Notes: generated from the letters alone by a model not told the origin. DNA of 22,384 nucleotides from Lentisphaerota bacterium (GCA_015061765.1 SUVZ01000015.1:1-22384), one strand, 5' to 3'. Shown: positions 6,702-16,300, counted from the first letter of the stretch. Program-made: numbers and translations.

Positions 6702-9700
6702 TTATTCGGCGGACAGTTTAAAGAAGCGTATTCCGCTTTGCGCCGAAGACCCTACCGGCCTAACCCAATGGAGCGGCAGTTCCGAAGCGGCGGCAGCGTC
6801 GGTGGCGGTCTCGTAATCAACATCCGCCCATTCCGGCGTTTCAAGGTTTGTCGCACCCTTGATCGCATATGCCGTAGGAGCCCTCTCCGTATCGCAATCC
6901 TTGAAGAAACCGATGCGCGGCTCGCCGTCAACCAGCGTAATGAAGACACGGAACGCGCTCTTGAGCATGATGGAATGTGTGCCGTTGGCGTTCTGCGAGA
7001 CGTAATAGTTCGCTTCCGTACGGAAACTGTCGGCAACATCCTTTCCGGTCACCGTCAAGATGGCATTGCCGGTCAGCGTAATGTTTGCCGCCGAGAAGCC
7101 CGAAAGCGTACCGTTGGTGATCGTCACGACAGCGTCTGTAATCGCAAGCATCTTGCCGTTCGCCTTAAGCTCCTTGCCGCCGAGATTGAGAACGAGGTTG
7201 CCTCCAAGGTCAAGATTGCCCTGAAGCGAAGCATCCTTGACGAGCTTTACAAAATTGCCTGTCTCAAGAGCCGCCGCAACCGCGGCATCGATAGTCGTAA
7301 AGTAATCGGCTCCGGTAAGAGCTACTGCTTCCTGAAGTTCACCTGCGGTGTAATCGTATGTATCTCCGACAGTGATAAACCCGGTTCCATCAAGCATCTT
7401 ATCTTGCGTTTCCGCAAGCCCGAGCTCAAGCGACACCTTGAGATTCGGATTTGCCTTAAGCACCTCGTCGGAAAGGTGAATGCCGCAGATAAAGCTCTGC
7501 ACCACTTCACAGATCGTCTCATAAGTAAACGGCATTTCGGTCACTCCGGTAATCACTGGATAGCCGACATTATTTTCAATCGTCATACCGTCAAGATTGA
7601 CCTTCACCCAACCGCCGAAGAAAGGATAGTATCCTGCGAGATAGCAATCCTTATCCGCAACAAAGCTGTCACCTTCAATGCCTTCAATCTTAATGCGGAA
7701 ATCAGTCAGATATTGACCGTACGCATTGGCGGCAGCCTCTTCAACCGTATCGTTTGCGATAAAGCCAAGAGTAACCTGAAGATCAAATTCATCCTTATGA
7801 CCGGAGGTGAACGACTTATTCGTAATATTGTAAATATGATAACTTTCCTGACCCGCATCCACTGTATACGGACCGATATTGATCACTTCGGCATCGGGAA
7901 GCTTGCCGACCTGCCAAAGATCCTTACCAGGCTGCTTGACGGAATTGCATCCTTCGGCGCGATAGGTCTCGGGAATTTCAATGTTGAAATAGCCGCCGGA
8001 AACAATCACATTACCGTTGAACTTGGGATCGCTTGTATTCCAGGAAGGCACCTTGAATGCACGAACCCAGGTTCCGCCCTTGATCATCACATCACCGTAA
8101 GCGAGATACCACAGGTTATTCTCTTCACCTGGACGACCAAGCGTAAACGAACCTCCGTTGACGGTTGTCTTGCCGTCTGAATAGATCAGGCCATTAACAT
8201 CCCCGTAGATAGTAGCCTCATTTATGACGGTAGTACCGCCTACCAACGTATTTATGGCATAAGCGTATGCGTCACTGCCGATATACTGGTTGGAAACGTT
8301 CGTGAAATATCCGCCATTGACGATTGCGGTACCGTAGTTCTTCAACGCATTGCCGCGATTGATCGCGTTGCGGTCGGACGTGTCGTTGTTGGCATCGCCG
8401 AACCAGCCGCTATTGATGACGATAGTGCCTCGGTTCACGATGGCAGCACGGCCCTGTGCAGAAACGTCAGTGGTGTAGACATTACCAGTTCCCACCGTGT
8501 CGTTGATTGTCAATGTTCCGTTGTTGACAATCGCGTTCAGCGTACCGACAATATCATTTCCATTAAGATCGATGACCACCTCGCATCCTTCAGCGACCGT
8601 AACATCGCCAGTTGCGTCGGCAAGCAACACGACCGTATCACCGGTCTGCGCCGCGGCAAGAGCATCAACGAGCGTTGCGTATGTTGTTTCGCCGATTTTG
8701 GCGACGGCAACCTTAACCTCGGTCAAGCCGCCCTTCACACCATCCGCATAAGTTGTGTAGTAATCAGTCAAATCGATTGATGGCTTGCCGGAAACCGCGT
8801 AGTTGGGTTCCCCGCCGTTCCAGTAGTTGGAACTCAGGTCGAAAGAAGTGGATACACCGTATTGTTCACTCCAATCTTCCGCAAATACATCCGGCAACGC
8901 CTCGCCGCCATCCTTGCCGAAAGCATCCACGAAAGCGTTTTCGGTAATGTCAATCGTATAGTTCATTTTGCCGGTATAAGGTCCGGCAAGAACCGCTGCC
9001 GCATTCGCGTTGTCGCCAGAATGTGTATTGCCGCTGAAGAAGTTGCCTGTTACGACAACGGAAGAAGCGGCATAAACCAAAGCGATTGCCGCTTTGTTTC
9101 CAGTAAACTTGGAATCCTCAATCGCTACCGACAATTCAGTTCCTGCGCTGACATCATAACCAACGCTGACAATAGAGAAGCCGGATGTATTTCCCTCAAA
9201 CGTGCATCCTTTGACATTGGTCTTGCCGAAAGAAGACGTAATGACACCCTCGGAAACGGAGTTATCGACAAAAGCGCAGTTCTCAACAAGCGAATCGCAG
9301 AAATTCGCACGAAGCACACGCACCAGACCGCTGAATCCTTCAACCGTAAGATTCTTGATCGAATAATTGCGGCTCGCGCTATAGTCAGAAGCGGCAGGCG
9401 CAAACACGATTACTGCATTATGGCCATCTGCCGTAAAGTCGGAGGCAGGCGTGATTTTGTGTCCATTGCCGTCGATAACCACATTGTTGTTGATGTGAAT
9501 CGGAAGTGAAAGCGCGATATCCGACATCAATTTTATCGTATCGCCCGCCTCGGCTTTGGCGATCGCAGCGTTCAGCGCGGCGGCGTCGCCGACCGTGAAT
9601 TCCGAGAAGCCGAGCGTGTTTTTGTAGGTAACAAATCCGTATTCGACAACGCCGGAATAAACGTACAGCACGCCATTGTGCCTGTGGACGATGAACGCCG

Positions 9701-11552
9701 TACCGCCGTCCGCGACGCTCGCGGCGGGGAAGGTCATTTCCAGACCTTCTTCGGGGATTTCATAATCATCCTTGGCGGCAACGTCAATCGTCGCGAAAGT
9801 CGCGCCCTTCTCTTTGACGGTTACACCCAGTTTCCCTTCCGCAGTCTGATAGGCGTCGGCAAGCGCGCTGCCGACAGTCGCCTTGAACACGTCATCAACC
9901 GCGACATTCTCCGCGACTTTCACCTCGGGATTGTACATTCCCTTAAGATCGTCAACACCATAAGTGTAGGAACCGACGACGAGTTCCTGGGAAGCATCCT
10001 TGTTGTTCGTCATCTTCAACTGCAAGGTAATCTTCAAATCAGGATTTGCAGTCATCACTGCATCGGCAACATGGATTGCCGCGGTGAACTTCTTCACCGT
10101 CTCGCAAACCTGACGGTAGGTGATATTCGCATCATACGCCGCAACAACCGGGAGGGTAGCGTTATTGTCGATTTTCGTTCCGTCCGCGGGAATCACAATC
10201 CAGCCAAACCCGCCATAATTGCCGGCGAGATAACATTCGTCGGCGACAAGCGAATCGCCTGCCATATCGGAGAAAGTCAGATAGAAATCGCATTTCCAAT
10301 CGGCAAAGCCGCTTTCGTTCGCTTCGGCCTTGCCGTCATCGTTGGCGAGGAAGTTCATCACGATATCCAAGGGGCGATCTGTTGTCGTATCTCCGCTTGG
10401 CCAACACGCATAGCCATCGCGTTCCGCGGTGAGCGTAAACGCGGGAAGCTTTTCAACCGTCGCCGCAGGCATTGCGCGAAGCGTATAGGTCTTATCGCCG
10501 TTGGAAATCGGGAAAAGCCCTTCCGCGACATAACCGGCGATATCGGAAACATCCGCCGCGTCATCAAGAACCGTCACGACATCAAACTCCTTGGCGGCGG
10601 CGAACGCTTCCTGAAGCGTCTGATACTTGGCCTCACCAAGCTGCGCGACATAAGAAACCACCGTGCCGTTGGAATCGACCCCGTAGTTGCCGCCGACAAA
10701 TTCAGCGACATTGGATTCTCCGGTGAACGAGCCGCCGGTGATTGTAAGCGCATCCTTGTCCGTCGACTGGAGCTTACCCTCGACCGTGCCGCCTGTAATC
10801 GTGGCAACGGCGTTAGCGGCATTGTCAATCGCGGGAACATTGGCGGACGACGCGACCACGGAGCCGCTTTCAAGCGCGAAAGCTCCCTTGTTCTGCACAC
10901 CGGCGATAGAACCGCCCGCAGCACCGTCAAACGCGGAAAGACCGTCGTTCGCAGACACGCCGGTAATCAGAAACGACTTTGCCTCTTCACCGTCAAGCGC
11001 GGATTCCGCCGCCATGACAGAGACGAGATTCATATCGACAATCGTAAGAGTGCCGTTGTTGACAAGGGCATAATCACTGCCGGAAACGGTAATCTTGCGA
11101 CCGGCAAGATTAAGCGTAAGCGTCTTACCTGCCGGAACCGTAAGAGAAGAAGCAAGCTCTACATCCTTAAGGACATGAACCGTCGCGCCGTTTGCCGCAT
11201 CAATCGCCTCCTGAAGAGTCGCATACCGCGTATCACCGACCTGCGCGAGCATTTCCGCAGGCGCAATCGTATCGCCCTTGGCGATATACTTCTTGTCGCC
11301 GACCGTGATATTCGCAATCGCGCCCGTTCCCAAAGCGACAGGAAGCGAATACGAATTGATATCCGCAGAAGCGGGAAGCAGAATCTCAATATTCGCATTC
11401 TCCGCAACAGAAACACCGCTAAAGCCCGTCTTCGTGCTCTCCATGCAATCAAGAACGGAACCGTTACCGATAACGGCATTACTAATTGGAGATGGGGTAG
11501 AAGAAAACTTAAATGTACCAGTAATCGTTTTACCGTTACCGTCAATCGTCAA
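6702..11552 (-). CDS. Giant secreted repeat protein 1, large C-terminal part after an in-frame TAG
   Basis: This 1,616-codon stretch is in the same frame as the 279-aa segment upstream and is separated from it only by TAG (11595-11597) plus 14 sense codons. The stated left limit is a TTG with no ribosome binding site; the first in-frame ATG is at 11444. It is therefore best read as the continuation of one gene. The sequence holds five modules of the type 'GDTRYATLQEAIDAANGATVHVLKDVEL' (near 11225, 10625, 9560, 8660 and 7270), beta-helix-like Asn/Gly/Thr-rich stretches (IVNNGTLTIND, TTVNGGSF), and two copies of the CYLAG domain (about 10010-10385 and 7415-7815). A C-terminal tail ends GIRFFKLSAE. 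The function is probably that of a surface or secreted adhesin-like protein; no catalytic motif was recognised. It ends in TAA. Confidence 0.8.
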   Translation of the reverse strand: MTIDGNGKTITGTFKFSSTPSPISNAVIGNGSVLDCMESTKTGFSGVSVAENANIEILLPASADINSYSLPVALGTGAIANITVGDKKYIAKGDTIAPAEMLAQVGDTRYATLQEAIDAANGATVHVLKDVELASSLTVPAGKTLTLNLAGRKITVSGSDYALVNNGTLTIVDMNLVSVMAAESALDGEEAKSFLITGVSANDGLSAFDGAAGGSIAGVQNKGAFALESGSVVASSANVPAIDNAANAVATITGGTVEGKLQSTDKDALTITGGSFTGESNVAEFVGGNYGVDSNGTVVSYVAQLGEAKYQTLQEAFAAAKEFDVVTVLDDAADVSDIAGYVAEGLFPISNGDKTYTLRAMPAATVEKLPAFTLTAERDGYACWPSGDTTTDRPLDIVMNFLANDDGKAEANESGFADWKCDFYLTFSDMAGDSLVADECYLAGNYGGFGWIVIPADGTKIDNNATLPVVAAYDANITYRQVCETVKKFTAAIHVADAVMTANPDLKITLQLKMTNNKDASQELVVGSYTYGVDDLKGMYNPEVKVAENVAVDDVFKATVGSALADAYQTAEGKLGVTVKEKGATFATIDVAAKDDYEIPEEGLEMTFPAASVADGGTAFIVHRHNGVLYVYSGVVEYGFVTYKNTLGFSEFTVGDAAALNAAIAKAEAGDTIKLMSDIALSLPIHINNNVVIDGNGHKITPASDFTADGHNAVIVFAPAASDYSASRNYSIKNLTVEGFSGLVRVLRANFCDSLVENCAFVDNSVSEGVITSSFGKTNVKGCTFEGNTSGFSIVSVGYDVSAGTELSVAIEDSKFTGNKAAIALVYAASSVVVTGNFFSGNTHSGDNANAAAVLAGPYTGKMNYTIDITENAFVDAFGKDGGEALPDVFAEDWSEQYGVSTSFDLSSNYWNGGEPNYAVSGKPSIDLTDYYTTYADGVKGGLTEVKVAVAKIGETTYATLVDALAAAQTGDTVVLLADATGDVTVAEGCEVVIDLNGNDIVGTLNAIVNNGTLTINDTVGTGNVYTTDVSAQGRAAIVNRGTIVINSGWFGDANNDTSDRNAINRGNALKNYGTAIVNGGYFTNVSNQYIGSDAYAYAINTLVGGTTVINEATIYGDVNGLIYSDGKTTVNGGSFTLGRPGEENNLWYLAYGDVMIKGGTWVRAFKVPSWNTSDPKFNGNVIVSGGYFNIEIPETYRAEGCNSVKQPGKDLWQVGKLPDAEVINIGPYTVDAGQESYHIYNITNKSFTSGHKDEFDLQVTLGFIANDTVEEAAANAYGQYLTDFRIKIEGIEGDSFVADKDCYLAGYYPFFGGWVKVNLDGMTIENNVGYPVITGVTEMPFTYETICEVVQSFICGIHLSDEVLKANPNLKVSLELGLAETQDKMLDGTGFITVGDTYDYTAGELQEAVALTGADYFTTIDAAVAAALETGNFVKLVKDASLQGNLDLGGNLVLNLGGKELKANGKMLAITDAVVTITNGTLSGFSAANITLTGNAILTVTGKDVADSFRTEANYYVSQNANGTHSIMLKSAFRVFITLVDGEPRIGFFKDCDTERAPTAYAIKGATNLETPEWADVDYETATDAAAASELPLHWVRPVGSSAQSGIRFFKLSAE
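7415..7815 (-). other. CYLAG domain copy in giant 1 (C-terminal copy)
   Basis: The translated segment runs from FDLQVTLGFIAND through YLTDFRIKIEGIEGDSFVA, CYLAGYYPFFGGWVKV, VGYPVITG and YETICEVVQSFICGIHL to VLKANPNLKVSLEL. The same order of motifs occurs at three other places in the window. I know of no named family with this signature. Confidence 0.7.
10010..10385 (-). other. CYLAG domain copy in giant 1 (N-terminal copy)
   Basis: The order of motifs is LDIVMNFLANDDG, CDFYLTFSDMAGDSLVA, CYLAGNYGGFGWIVIP, YRQVCETVKKFTAAIHV and ANPDLKITLQL, matching the other three copies. It is the most diverged of the four; the Cys-Gly-Ile of the 'F.CGI' motif is replaced by TAAI. Confidence 0.65.
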
Positions 11553-11594
11553 CTTGGTGTCGTTAGAGGTGAAGGTCTCAGCAAGTTCAACATC

Positions 11595-12434
11595 CTAAAG
11601 AAGTTTGACGGAGGCTTTCGTTACTGAAACTTCGGCCATGGACCCGACTTGATTAATGAGATTGTTCCATGCTTTCGCAGTAACAACACGCATATTCGTG
11701 GTTCTATTGAGGAATCCTAAAAATTTGTACGAAGCCGTCACATCGCAAACACAACATCCTTTAGCTGTCGAAACAATCGTTGGCGTAAGAGACCCCAAAT
11801 CAGATGACCCTATCAAATCAAAAGAACATTCATCGCCGGAAAGCGTGAATGAAGGAGATTTACCATTCGAGTCGTTACCCGTCATATAACCTGCAGAAAC
11901 CGTGCAATTCTGCACTTTCAAATTATTGGCGACAACTTTGCCGCCGTTAACATGAATTCCATAACCAAGGCGTGTTTGTGCGAAGCTATCGTTCTTCCCT
12001 TTAGTGCTCATCGATTTGCCACCCTTTATGGTGACATTGTCGAGTGTCAGCGCAGAAGCGCTTCCAATGCACTGAATGGCATAGGGAACTTTTTCGTTGG
12101 CATCGATTGTCACATTCTTGAACGTCTGCTTGTAACCGCTTGCAACATTCACAAAGTAATTGGGATAGTTGCTGTTCGGCGACAAGCATTTGATCGTGTA
12201 TTTACCTGCACCATCAATGACAAAATCGGCATTCTTAACAAAATAGCCGTTGCTATCGATATCTGAAAGGAGCACAATAGTATCGCCCTCTTTCCACGCC
12301 GAGATCGCCGCATCAAGCGTGGCGTATTCGGTATCACCGATCTTGGCGACATTTGCCGCGAACACGGAACTTGTCATCACCCAAGCGACCCCGACGGCCG
12401 CCATGAGACTTTGTAGCATTTTCTGGACCTTCAT
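11595..12434 (-). CDS. Giant secreted repeat protein 1, N-terminal part with signal peptide, ending at an in-frame TAG
   Basis: The 279-residue segment begins with a signal peptide (MKVQKMLQSLMAAVGVAWVM then TSSVFA, cleavage expected before ANVAKIG). A module follows (VAKIGDTEYATLDAAISAWK) and then beta-helix-like sequence. It stops at TAG after KASVKLL. Reading through gives KASVKLL-stop-DVELAETFTSNDTKL, where sister modules show VHVLKDVELASSLT, so the stop sits exactly where a Lys codon (AAG) belongs. Together with the downstream frame the gene is 1,911 codons. The ribosome binding site is AAGGAA 12-13 nt before the ATG; the promoter is at 12471-12527. As annotated this is a truncated protein, a pseudogene fragment, or a protein extended by readthrough. 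Confidence 0.8.
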   Translation of the reverse strand: MKVQKMLQSLMAAVGVAWVMTSSVFAANVAKIGDTEYATLDAAISAWKEGDTIVLLSDIDSNGYFVKNADFVIDGAGKYTIKCLSPNSNYPNYFVNVASGYKQTFKNVTIDANEKVPYAIQCIGSASALTLDNVTIKGGKSMSTKGKNDSFAQTRLGYGIHVNGGKVVANNLKVQNCTVSAGYMTGNDSNGKSPSFTLSGDECSFDLIGSSDLGSLTPTIVSTAKGCCVCDVTASYKFLGFLNRTTNMRVVTAKAWNNLINQVGSMAEVSVTKASVKLL

Positions 12435-12470
12435 TACTTTACTTATTCCTTGCTTGTTTTAATTTTTGAA

Positions 12471-12527
12471 CCGCGTATTTTATCATACCTGCATTTTAAA
12501 TACCATGCTAAAAAATGTTTTTTTTTT
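12471..12527 (-). promoter_or_regulatory. Promoter block of giant gene 1 (shared with giant gene 2)
   Basis: On the minus strand, in order: A10 tract, 8 nt, AGCATGGTATTT, 19 nt containing TATGATAAA, then ATACGCGG. If TAAAAT (12477-12482) is the -10, a 17-nt spacer places TGGTAT (12500-12505) at -35. The same block with identical spacing stands before giant gene 2. The predicted leader is about 36 nt. Confidence 0.65.
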
Positions 12528-12560
12528 ATTGAAAAACGGAAATAAATTAAAGTTATAGTA

Positions 12561-12591
12561 CACAAATTTTGTGTTTTTCACATTTTGTGAA
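12561..12591. repeat. Two adjacent palindromes upstream of giant gene 1 (operator-like)
   Basis: CACAAA-T-TTTGTG (12561-12573) and TTCACA-TTT-TGTGAA (12577-12591) share the half-site pattern CACA...TGTG, with centres about 17 bp apart. They lie roughly 35-65 bp upstream of the A10 tract, a sensible place for an activator or repressor. Confidence 0.5.
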
Positions 12592-12833
12592 GTGATTCGG
12601 ACGATCAGGAAGTCAGAGGAATAGAGAAATGGAGTAAAATATGAAAAAATCTGCCTTTCCCCTTTGCGATTTTCAATACTGCGCCCAAGCCTAATACCGG
12701 CGATCTGTTTTGGAGGTCCGCCGGTCGGCTAAACGCCCCATAATTTCCAAAAAAGCAGGAGAAGAATCACCTTATGTGTACTTGTCCGTTCCAGGCATCC
12801 GCCTGTCCTTCACAATTCAATCCCCTACCATTC

Positions 12834-12862
12834 CATGAGAATTAGTCCGAACCGTATTCTCA
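12834..12862. repeat. 29-bp inverted-repeat element, copy 1
   Basis: Perfect 7-bp arms TGAGAAT and ATTCTCA flank a 13-nt centre containing AGTCCGAACC. A second copy at 22267-22295 matches at 27 of 29 positions. Confidence 0.7.
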
Positions 12863-12935
12863 ACAAAATTTGATACTGATCATCGTCCCCACTACAACAC
12901 AATTACTTACTTCTGCAATCGACACTTATAACCCG

Positions 12936-12956
12936 TTCCCGTGCTTAACACGGGAA
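12936..12956. repeat. Perfect 8-bp hairpin
   Basis: TTCCCGTG and CACGGGAA flank a CTTAA loop. Neither strand has a T run after it, so it is not a standard terminator. Confidence 0.5.
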
Positions 12957-12979
12957 TACAGGCAGAACAGTCAAGAGAA

Positions 12980-13013
12980 CCTACCGCATTTAAATAATTG
13001 TAAAAACGGTAGG
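12980..13013 (-). terminator. Possible weak terminator after the 74-aa gene
   Basis: Arms CCTACCG / CGGTAGG (7 bp) with a 20-nt AT-rich loop, followed on the minus strand by TTCTCTT. It lies 16 nt past the stop of the small membrane protein gene. Confidence 0.35.
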
Positions 13014-13029
13014 AAATTATGAGTTTCAG

Positions 13030-13254
13030 TCATTTATCGGTATCTGAACGGTCTGAATCATTGTCTTTTTTACGTCTATGTCTTTCCTTGACTAGAATCA
13101 ATAGAACATTAAAAGCCATAAAGAAACCAATGAACAGTACCATACCGCCTATGATGACATAACCGACCCATTCCTTAGGCAAAGCCAACAGAACGGCCAT
13201 TGCCGCCATACCGGCAACGGACAATACAATCACTAACCAACGTGATATCTGCAT
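13030..13254 (-). CDS. Small two-helix membrane protein of unknown function
   Basis: The 74-residue product has two hydrophobic segments (about residues 6-25 and 31-54) separated by PKEWVGY, and a strongly charged tail (KERHRRKKDNDSDRSDTDK), so it is predicted to sit in the inner membrane with the tail in the cytoplasm. I do not recognise a family. It lies 89 nt after giant gene 2 and could be cotranscribed with it. The ATG follows a run of nine A residues and has no Shine-Dalgarno sequence; another ATG 11 nt upstream is out of frame by one base. The protein-like composition argues that the gene is real. It ends in TGA. Confidence 0.6.
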   Translation of the reverse strand: MQISRWLVIVLSVAGMAAMAVLLALPKEWVGYVIIGGMVLFIGFFMAFNVLLILVKERHRRKKDNDSDRSDTDK

Positions 13255-13276
13255 TTTTTTTTCATTTCGTTTTTGG

Positions 13277-13307
13277 CAAGTGGGGGGAGTTCAGGTCTCC
13301 CCACTTG
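13277..13307 (-). repeat. Inverted repeat between giant gene 2 and the 74-aa gene
   Basis: Arms CAAGTGGGG and CCCCACTTG flank a 13-nt centre, with a G/C length imbalance inside the stem. On the minus strand it is followed by CCAAAAAC rather than T residues, so it is a stem-loop but not a convincing intrinsic terminator. It could partly limit readthrough or stabilise the giant mRNA 3' end. Confidence 0.5.
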
Positions 13308-13343
13308 TACGTCTCCAGCCCGACAATCTACTGTCACTCACAC

Positions 13344-16300
13344 TTACTTGATGACACCACCCGTGAAGAACCTATAATCCCCTGCCGGCTTCACCCAGTC
13401 CTTGACCGTGTCGGCCGTGCTGAGTTCGCCGTCCTTCGTCCAAGTGATCGTCGTCCACGTGACCGTGCCGTCAAGCGTGGAGGTCGCCTTGAGGATGAGC
13501 GCGCCGCCGTCAACCGTGTCGGACTCGGCATAGCCGATCACCGGCTTGCTGTCGACGACCTTGATGTCGAGTATGATGCACTTCATCACGCCGAAGCCCG
13601 CACCTTCCATGTAGGTCGCATAGCCGGCCGGCAGATACTTCGCCGGATCCTGATCGTAGATGCCGCCCATAACCGTGAGCGCAGCGCTGGAGGCGAGCGT
13701 ATTCAGCTTGCCGCCGGAGAAGTTGCCGCCGTTGATCGTTCCCTTCGATCCCGCCTGAATATTGACCGCAGAGCCACTGTCGGCAATCGTTCCATTCGGG
13801 CCGACGAACTTTCCGCCATTTATCTCAACCTCTCCACCATCAGAAACGTTGACAGTATGAAGCGTCATCGCACTCTCAGGCGTCACCTTATAAATGCCGC
13901 CGTTGATGACGGTCTTGCCACCTTCGACGCGAACCACATGGCGTGCGGATTCGGCCTCTACATCAGTGAGCGTCAGATTGCCGAACGACTGGATTGCACT
14001 GACACTGTTGTTGTCATTGTCAATCTTTCCGCTCTTGATCTCGACGGTCGCGCCAGCTTTGACGATGAAGTTGCCGCTGACGGTCTTACCGTTGAGATCA
14101 ACCGTGATATCCTCCGAAATCGTCAATGTATCATCGGATGAAATATCGGCAAGAAGCATAACCGTATCATCGGCATCAGCCGCAGCGACAGCATCAGCGA
14201 GCGAAGCGAAGTACCGCGTCTGCTTATCCTCGGCAACAACCGCCGCTACACCGAAGTCGTCCTTGTCGAACTCGTTGGTCGCGACGGAAATGTCGTTAAT
14301 CTTATTGCCGCTCTCATCCTCGGTGAAGACCTTGAGTTCAAGATCGACCTTGAGGTCGGGGTTTGCCGCGAGGAACTCGGGAGTAAAGTAGACGCCGCAG
14401 TCGAAGTTCTGAACGATCTCGGCGACTTCCCGAAGCGTGAAGCGAAGGCCCTGCTTGTTCATCAGTTTGGCGGCATATTCCATGATATAGAGGCTCTGGC
14501 CGTTTTCAACGGTAACGTCATCGAACGGCACCGAAACCCAGTTCTCACTCCACTTATCATACTGCCCGGCGAGGTAGCCGTCGGCATCGCCGTTGGCATT
14601 GAACGTTACAGACTCCTGAGAAAGACCGCTGATCGTCAAGACATAGTCGGTGTAATAATCACCATACTTGGCGAAGAGCTTCTCAAGATAGGCTTCCGTA
14701 AGCTTATCAGAATCCTTAATCGCGAAGTTAAGAGCGAACGTCAAGTCGGGATCGGAATCCGTGAGCGTATCCTTGATGTCGACAACCTCGACTTCAGGAA
14801 GCTCAACATCAATGAAATCCTGAGCTCCAAACTCCTTCACCGCAGACTGATATGCATAAGGACTGTCAGTCGTGGCAAGTGCCTGCTGAGCGGCGGAACC
14901 GCCGGCCGAATTGTCGACGACGCAAAGCTCAAGCTTGACTTTGAGGTTGGGATTGGCTTCAAGGACGCTCTCGGGCAGATACATCGCGCAGAGGAAGGTA
15001 TCGACACCACTGCAGATGTATTCATACTTCTGCCCCCAGCTCGGATTCACTCCAAGCATAACAGGATAACGGACCCCCTCTTCAATCGTGTCCATCAAGC
15101 CATCCACGGGAACCTTGACCCAGCCGAAGCTGCCGTAATAGCCCGCAAGATAACAACCCTCTGTGGAGAATTTCCCGTTCGCGAGACCTTCAAAGGAAAT
15201 CACGAAGTCTCCGTACCATTCGGCATAGGGGCTCGCCGCGCCGGCTTCGGCCGACTCGTCCGCGACATACTTCATCACGAACGGAAGAGGCATATCCTCT
15301 TCGCCCTCTCTGAAGCTCGTATCTTTCCACTCTCCGGCAGGTACGACTGTAGCTCCAAGGTTTTCAATGGTAGCCGTGGGAGCAACGCCTACGACATACT
15401 TGTCGCTGAAGTTCTTGAGCGCAACATGGCCTTCGACGCACCATTCGTTGACATCCTGCGTATAAACGCCTCCGGAGATTTCGATGTCGGCGTTCTCACC
15501 GGCGACGATGTCGGCAAAAACATCGCCCGCGCTCGCAAGGGCACCGTTGACGGTAAGCGTCTTAACGGCGCCTGTAAATTCGACCTTGCCGCCCTTGGCG
15601 ACGTTGAGAGCGCCCTTTCCGGTGACGAGGAAGCTCTGAGTGCATTTGAACGTAGAAGTGCCGTCGATGTTCATAATACCGATGGCCTCATAGCCAAGCC
15701 CCTGACCGTTATGATTATTGACGATGAGCGTTGAACCGTTGGTCAAGTCGAATGTCGCCGTAGCGTCAGCTCCGCTCTCCGTCTCGTGAGCCGGACGACC
15801 GCCGACCGCAAAACCGTTCTTGACGGTAAGCGTAGAATTGGTCATCGTGATCGCACCCTTGTCAATGAGATAATCCAACTCAATAGTAGAATTGTTGATA
15901 ACAACAGTTCCATCATACTTGTTATTAGTATCCTTCTCACGACCAGAGACATGGATGCCCGTCGAAGCGTTGTCGGACGCGGACTCCAAGTTCGCATTAT
16001 CGAAGATAACCGTGCCGTTACCCACACCGCCGCGACCGACGAAAAGCCAGCCCTTCGACCAGTCGACCTCGGCAGTACCTGTAATTGTTACAGTCTTATT
16101 GCCATAGACCGAACCGTTCATCGCGATAGGCGCATTGCCTTCCGCCCAGAGAAGCTCAACTACAGCATCATTCTGAGCGGCAGCGAGAGCAGATGCGAGG
16201 GTTTCATACTTAACCCCATTAATCTGAGCGACATAAGTGCCTTCCTTAACGCCGTACTTGCCGTCAGCATTCTCGAAGATAATATATCCATCCTTCGGAG

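Larger units (their letters stand above)
12528..13029. other. Intergenic region without a recognisable gene
   Basis: About 500 nt between giant gene 1's promoter and the 74-aa gene. No frame looks like a protein. It holds two adjacent palindromes (12561-12591), an inverted repeat CCGGCG/CGCCGG (12697-12724), one copy of the 29-bp element (12834-12862), a perfect 8-bp hairpin (12936-12956) and a terminator-like inverted repeat (12980-13013). Confidence 0.6.

Noticed and set aside
9678..11627. Long plus-strand frame (649 codons) antisense to giant gene 1
   Set aside because: Same codon-bias effect; the sequence is Arg/His/Ile-rich without protein-like features. The plus-strand frames at 6738-8180 and 19944-21467 were rejected for the same reason.
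13277..13307. Intrinsic terminator after giant gene 2
   Set aside because: The stem is good but no T run follows on the minus strand; kept only as an inverted repeat.
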